A stretch of DNA of 8,501 nucleotides, taken from contig DGTH01000088.1 in the NCBI GenBank assembly GCA_002393705.1, forward strand, positions 1-8,501, read 5' to 3'. The position numbers were made by a program, and so were the translations under genes. Under the pieces are notes generated by a model, which was not told the DNA's origin, ran no database searches, and saw only the letters and a list, made by a program, of their open reading frames with translations. Positions 6,126-8,501 of this stretch are shown one piece after another (position 1 is the stretch's first letter; the number at the start of each line of letters is the position of its first letter). The DNA comes from Prevotella sp. UBA4341 (GTDB lineage: Bacteria; Bacteroidota; Bacteroidia; Bacteroidales; Bacteroidaceae).

Positions 6126-7463
6126 GTGTACTGGAAACAACTCATCTCTAACAAGCGCTTAGGTCAGGAGTATCGCCACGCCAAGCGAAATGATGACCGC
6201 ACCGAGTTCAAGCGCGACTACGACCGGCTCATCTTCTCGGCTCCCTTCCGCCGTCTGCAGAACAAGACGCAGGTCTTCCCCCTGCCGGGCAGCGTCTTCG
6301 TACATAACCGCCTCACTCATTCGCTCGAAGTAGCCAGTGTGGGCATGTCGTTGGGCAACGACGTGGCAACGCAGCTGGTGCTCAAGCGCCCCGAACTGCG
6401 AGGTACGCTCTTCGAGCAGATAGGCCAGATAGTCGCTACCGCCTGTCTGGCTCACGACCTGGGCAATCCGCCCTTCGGCCACAGCGGCGAGAAGGCCATA
6501 CAGACCTTCTTTACCGAAGGTCCCGGCCTGGCGCTCCAGTCGCAGGTGTCGCCCGCCTTCTGGGCCGACATCACCCACTTCGAGGGAAACGCCAATGCCT
6601 TCCGTCTGCTTACCCACCAGTTCTGCGGGCGCCGACCGGGTGGTTTCGTCATGACTTACAGCACGCTGGCCAGCATCGTGAAGTACCCTTATTCGTCGCA
6701 GGCCGTCAGCAAGAAAGGGAAGTTTGGATTCTTCGAGAGCGAACGTGAAAACTACCTCCGCATAGCCGACGAAATGGGCATTTCCCAGCTCTCGGCTCCC
6801 GGCGACCCCCTGCGCTTCGCCCGCCACCCGCTGGTCTATCTGGTCGAGGCAGCCGACGACATCTGCTACGAGATTATGGACCTTGAGGATGCCTACAAGC
6901 TGAAGATTCTCTCCTTTCAGGAAACCGAGCAGCTCCTGCTGGGATTCTTCGATGAAATGGGCCAAAAGCGTATTCGGCAGCGCATCGTTGAGGAACATGT
7001 TGACGATTCCAACGAGAAAGTGGTGTATCTGCGCTCCTGCGTCATCGGGCTCCTTGAGCACGCCTGTGTAGAGGCATTCCTGGCCCACGAGGAGGAGATT
7101 CTGGCCGGCACCTTCCAGGGCAGTCTGATTGACCACATCAGTCCCGAGCCCCGCGAAGCCTACAAGCGCTGCGCACGGCTCTCCGTAGAGCGCATCTACA
7201 AGAGCAAGCCCGTGCTCGACGTGGAACTCAGCGGCTACAAGATTATGGAGACCCTCATGGAGCAGATGGTCCAGGCCGTCATGAACCCCGACCGCTACTA
7301 CTCGCAGCAGCTCATAGGCCGCGTATCCTCGCAGTATGCCATCCATGCCGACGACTTGGAGACTCGCCTTATGGCCGTCATCGACTACATAGCCGGCATG
7401 ACCGACGTCTATGCCCTCGACGTCTATCAGAAAATCAACGGCATTTCACTGCCAATTATCTAA
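6126..7463 (+). CDS. dgt: Deoxyguanosinetriphosphate triphosphohydrolase-like HD-domain protein
   Basis: Cytoplasmic HD-superfamily enzyme of 445 residues, expected to hydrolyse dGTP or other dNTPs to the nucleoside and tripolyphosphate, so adjusting the dNTP pool. The N-terminal family signature DRTEFKRDYDRLIFSAPFRR is at 24-43, then LQNKTQVFP (44-52). HD metal ligands are H65 in RLTHSLEV, the H110-D111 pair in AHDLGNPPFGHSGE, and an Asp in EAADD (244 or 245); H119 and E122 complete the usual catalytic set. FEGNANAFRL (152-161) is also typical. The start is GTG at 6126: the only upstream in-frame codons are five non-start codons after a TAA at 6108, and known relatives begin with a similar aromatic/Trp-Lys-Gln N-terminus. 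Length matches the Bacteroidota form. Divergent from dut and followed by a non-coding region, so probably a single-gene unit. Exact nucleotide preference cannot be read from sequence. Confidence 0.93.
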   Translation: MYWKQLISNKRLGQEYRHAKRNDDRTEFKRDYDRLIFSAPFRRLQNKTQVFPLPGSVFVHNRLTHSLEVASVGMSLGNDVATQLVLKRPELRGTLFEQIGQIVATACLAHDLGNPPFGHSGEKAIQTFFTEGPGLALQSQVSPAFWADITHFEGNANAFRLLTHQFCGRRPGGFVMTYSTLASIVKYPYSSQAVSKKGKFGFFESERENYLRIADEMGISQLSAPGDPLRFARHPLVYLVEAADDICYEIMDLEDAYKLKILSFQETEQLLLGFFDEMGQKRIRQRIVEEHVDDSNEKVVYLRSCVIGLLEHACVEAFLAHEEEILAGTFQGSLIDHISPEPREAYKRCARLSVERIYKSKPVLDVELSGYKIMETLMEQMVQAVMNPDRYYSQQLIGRVSSQYAIHADDLETRLMAVIDYIAGMTDVYALDVYQKINGISLPII

Positions 7464-7485
7464 GTAATCGTTAAAAAATAAATTT

Positions 7486-7556
7486 GGTACGAGGTGCGAG
7501 GTACGAGATTACCTCGCAAGCCTTTCTCTTTTTCTTCTTAACTATTCTCGTACCTC
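7486..7556 (+). repeat. Heptanucleotide repeat (GGTACGA type) with an inverted partner
   Basis: Three tandem units, GGTACGA, GGTGCGA and GGTACGA, occupy 7486-7506. An 11-nt stretch, GAGGTACGAGA (7498-7508), is repeated perfectly in inverted orientation at 7546-7556, across a 37-nt pyrimidine-rich gap. Layout parallels the paired arrays at 5397-5540. Confidence 0.7.
7495..7539 (+). terminator. Probable transcription terminator of dgt
   Basis: An 8-bp perfect stem, TGCGAGGT (7495-7502) with ACCTCGCA (7511-7518) and an 8-nt loop, followed by a pyrimidine tract (7521-7539) containing TTTTT. It starts 32 nt after the dgt stop. The U-tract is interrupted by C and begins a few nt late, so efficiency is uncertain. 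The stem competes with the longer-range stem 7498-7508/7546-7556, because the same bases are used. Confidence 0.5.
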
Positions 7557-7622
7557 ACAAGTCGCGCTGACAGAACCGGGGCGTGCATTCCTGTGTAAAA
7601 TAATTTTTTTTTTGTGTTTTTG

Positions 7623-7681
7623 CTGCCACACTGCAACACTTGCTGATAATCAGCATGTTAAGCGTGGTAGTGAGGTGGCAG
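7623..7681. repeat. Long imperfect hairpin or REP-like palindrome
   Basis: Three nested stems: CTGCCAC (7623-7629) with GTGGCAG (7675-7681); ACTGCAAC (7630-7637) with GTGGTAGT (7664-7671), with one mismatch and one G-U pair; and TGCTGAT (7641-7647) with ATCAGCA (7649-7655) around one base. It is preceded by T10 and not followed by a T-tract on either strand, so it is not a standard terminator. No coding signal was seen within it. Confidence 0.55.
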
Positions 7682-7692
7682 TGGTGGCAGTG
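7664..7692 (+). repeat. Tandem 9-mer GTGGCAGTG, two exact copies plus one degenerate copy
   Basis: GTGGCAGTG at 7675-7683 and 7684-7692, preceded by GTGGTAGTG (7664-7672) and a 2-nt AG. The first exact copy is the outer 3' arm of the hairpin at 7623-7681, so hairpin and direct repeats share sequence. Confidence 0.6.
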
Positions 7693-7743
7693 AATAGGTC
7701 AATGTCGCTGTTTTTTCGTTGTCAAAGCAGTCCTTTCGTGTTG

Positions 7744-7760
7744 TTTCCCAAGGTGGGAAA
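7744..7760. repeat. Palindrome TTTCCCA-AGG-TGGGAAA
   Basis: Perfect 7-bp arms around a 3-nt centre. It is a near-duplicate of the palindrome at 7787-7805, differing only in the centre and flanks. Confidence 0.7.
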
Positions 7761-7786
7761 GTGTAAGAAACTACCGATTTGCGGAG

Positions 7787-7805
7787 GTTTCCCAGCATGG
7801 GAAAC
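7787..7805. repeat. Palindrome GTTTCCCA-GCA-TGGGAAAC
   Basis: Perfect 8-bp arms around GCA. Its centre is 44 bp from that of the copy at 7744-7760, about four helical turns. On the minus strand it directly follows a TAA (7808-7806) that closes the frame continuing past the stop of the secreted protein. Confidence 0.7.
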
Positions 7806-7919
7806 TTAGGAAAGCCGCCCGCTTAGTCCATCGAAGTTACGTCGGAAGACACAACAATACCATTGCCTATAGCTGTTTTTATGGCTCAGTCCGAAAAGCC
7901 GGTTGTAGTCAATCCGCAT

Positions 7920-8306
7920 TTAACTCCCCTTGAGGGGCGGGGAATTGTCCTCGCTCTGTGCGTAGATGGTGAGTCTGGCATTGGTGTTAATGCGGATGCC
8001 ATTCTTGAGCGTCAGCGTGCAGCCGTCTTTCAATATCAGCTCTACGTCTTCGTAGATGACGATGCGCTCGCCATAGGTGAAGCTGGAGTTCAGCACATGC
8101 CAACCTGTATCGAGGTTGTCCTCGTTGCTGTTTTCCAACAGCGTGCTGGTGAGCGCGGTAGGGTTAGTGGCGGTGCCGCTATATCCGCTTAAACTCGCCT
8201 GATTGCCAACTGCTATCACCTTGTAGTAGAGGTACTTTACGTCCTCAGCCCAAGTCCCAGCTGCGACAGTGCAGAGCAGTGCGAGTGTCATCAGTATTTT
8301 CTTCAT
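7920..8306 (-). pseudogene. Secreted beta-rich surface protein, apparently truncated at its C-terminus
   Basis: A 128-residue protein with a clear signal peptide (MKKILMTLALLCTVAAGTWA, cleavage after TWA). It continues into a strand-rich segment: TGWHVLNSSF, RIVIYEDVELILKDGCTLTL, then NGIRINTNARLTIYAQSE. That series resembles the opening of the large beta-rich surface proteins of Prevotella and Bacteroides, which normally run on for hundreds of residues. Here it breaks off after about 100 mature residues in DNSPPLKGS, encoded by a GC-rich palindrome. In a different frame just downstream, 7915-7886 would encode GLTTTGFSD and 7885-7826 AIKTAIGNGIVVSSDVTSMD, which could be remains of the lost part. 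I set the start at 8306: a start at 8339 lies upstream of the promoter and would precede the signal peptide. Function unknown; it could still be a small secreted protein. Confidence 0.6.
7926..7937. repeat. GC-rich palindrome CCCCTTGAGGGG at the 3' end of the truncated gene
   Basis: 5-bp arms around TG, followed by CGGGG, which can pair alternatively with the same CCCC. It encodes the last residues (PPLKG) of the secreted protein and is the likely point where the original gene was broken. Confidence 0.5.
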
Positions 8307-8328
8307 TGTCTTGTATTCGTTTACGCCG

Positions 8329-8357
8329 CAAAGGTACAATGTTTTTTAGTTTAACAA
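8329..8357 (-). promoter_or_regulatory. Strong Bacteroidota promoter for the secreted protein gene
   Basis: Read on the minus strand: -7 box TACCTTTG (8336-8329), an exact TAnnTTTG match, with a -33 TTG (8357-8355) 18 nt upstream. This is the only promoter in the window with both elements. The start of transcription would be near 8322, leaving a leader of about 16 nt before the ATG at 8306. Confidence 0.7.
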
Positions 8358-8501
8358 TAAATAGGTGGGATTTAACATCAAATTGTGAATTTTTTTGCAT
8401 TTTTCTTTTAGAGATTTAAACAGCTTCGCTGTCTTTTTGAGGCTCGCTTTAGGTCGTTGCACAATTCTTGAGAAAAATGGGTTCTGCGTCAATTTAGGTG
8501 G
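8346..8501 (-). CDS. Possible C-terminal end of an unknown gene, cut by the window edge
   Basis: The minus strand is open from the window edge to a TAA at 8348-8346, giving 51 residues without a start. The peptide is very basic (segment KKTAKLFKSLKEKCKKIHN) and ends in a hydrophobic stretch, TYLLLN. Lack of stops over 51 codons in AT-rich DNA is mildly suggestive, but the end overlaps the promoter at 8329-8357 and no family is recognised. It may be non-coding. Confidence 0.2.
   Translation of the reverse strand, partial: PPKLTQNPFFSRIVQRPKASLKKTAKLFKSLKEKCKKIHNLMLNPTYLLLN
8420..8438 (+). terminator. Weak terminator-like hairpin
   Basis: ACAGC (8420-8424) pairs with GCTGT (8428-8432) around TTC, followed by C and five T. 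The stem is only 5 bp and no plus-strand gene is visible upstream, so it may be chance. Confidence 0.25.

Larger units (their letters stand above)
7464..7919. other. 456-bp intergenic region without a credible gene, rich in repeats and dyads
   Basis: No reading frame here has a plausible start, composition or family motif. In order it holds a chance-quality TAnnTTTG at 7479-7486, the GGTACGA repeats and terminator-like hairpin, a T10 run (7604-7613), the long imperfect hairpin at 7623-7681, two TTTCCCA-N3-TGGGAAA palindromes, and about 110 bp (7806-7919) that may be remains of the truncated gene at 7920-8306. The concentration of inverted repeats suggests past element insertion and decay. Confidence 0.6.

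Noticed and set aside
6159..7346. 395-codon open frame on the strand opposite dgt
   Set aside because: Shadow frame produced by GC-rich third positions of dgt; no family motif, and dgt itself has full catalytic signatures.
7479..7486. TAAATTTG as a promoter for a small RNA downstream of dgt
   Set aside because: No -33 element, and the terminator-like hairpin begins within 10 nt, so no useful transcript would form.
7623..7681. Long hairpin as a transcription terminator
   Set aside because: T10 precedes it on the plus strand and A-rich sequence follows it on the minus-strand transcript, the wrong arrangement for intrinsic termination on either strand.
7612..7809. 65-codon plus-strand frame with HTATLADNQHV
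   Set aside because: Starts at TTG in the T-run and runs through the hairpin, 9-mer repeats and both palindromes, so the openness reflects repeats; no promoter or family.
7464..7919. CRISPR array or tRNA in the repeat-rich gap
   Set aside because: Repeats are short, adjacent or inverted without regular unique spacers, and no cloverleaf with a CCA-type acceptor stem was found.
7863..8192. 109-codon plus-strand frame over the truncated secreted protein
   Set aside because: Antisense to a gene with a strong promoter and signal peptide.
8403..8501. Plus-strand open frame running off the right edge (…LNSFAVFLRLALG…)
   Set aside because: No start codon or promoter and it overlaps a competing minus-strand frame; most likely low-information intergenic sequence.

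Overview
The window looks like chromosomal DNA from a Bacteroidales bacterium, most likely in or near Prevotellaceae. Three things point there. The block dut / TPR protein / DUF4292 lipoprotein / EnvC-like protein is typical of Bacteroidota. Promoters read as TAnnTTTG (-7 box) rather than the E. coli type. Start codons mostly lack an obvious Shine-Dalgarno. Genes are moderately GC-rich and the gaps between them are clearly AT-rich. No rRNA, tRNA, CRISPR array, transposase or intact mobile element was seen.

Layout. 18-533 (-) is a small flavodoxin-fold NAD(P)H/FMN reductase with a four-cysteine cluster. It is divergent from 734-1261 (+), a macro-domain ADP-ribosyl/O-acetyl-ADP-ribose hydrolase with two dyads in its leader. 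A four-gene minus-strand operon follows, 5975 down to 1285: dut, a secreted TPR protein, a DUF4292 lipoprotein, and an EnvC-like murein hydrolase activator whose LytM domain has lost all four zinc ligands. Junctions are tight: a 32-nt gap, a 4-nt ATGA overlap and a 7-nt gap. Divergent from dut is dgt (6126-7463, +), which starts at GTG. The 150-bp dut-dgt region holds both -7 boxes, a perfect DnaA-box 9-mer over the dut -33 region, and a 12-bp palindrome touching the dut start codon.

From 7464 to 7919 there is no credible gene, but the stretch is dense in structure: heptanucleotide repeats with an inverted partner, a terminator-like hairpin, a roughly 59-nt imperfect hairpin ending in 9-mer direct repeats, and two near-identical palindromes TTTCCCA-N3-TGGGAAA centred 44 bp apart. 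Next, 7920-8306 (-) is a short secreted protein with a strong promoter. It stops inside a GC-rich palindrome just as a beta-rich surface domain begins, so it looks like a truncated gene. The last 100 bp are AT-rich and hold a weak hairpin and a doubtful partial reading frame.

How the genes fit together. dut removes dUTP and dgt hydrolyses dGTP, so a shared regulatory region with a DnaA box would place two nucleotide-pool enzymes under replication-linked control; that is inference. The other three operon products are predicted to be exported and to act in the envelope. The most novel signal is the set of paired, inverted heptanucleotide arrays, one of which lies inside the TPR coding sequence. 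No complete new multi-gene system was found.
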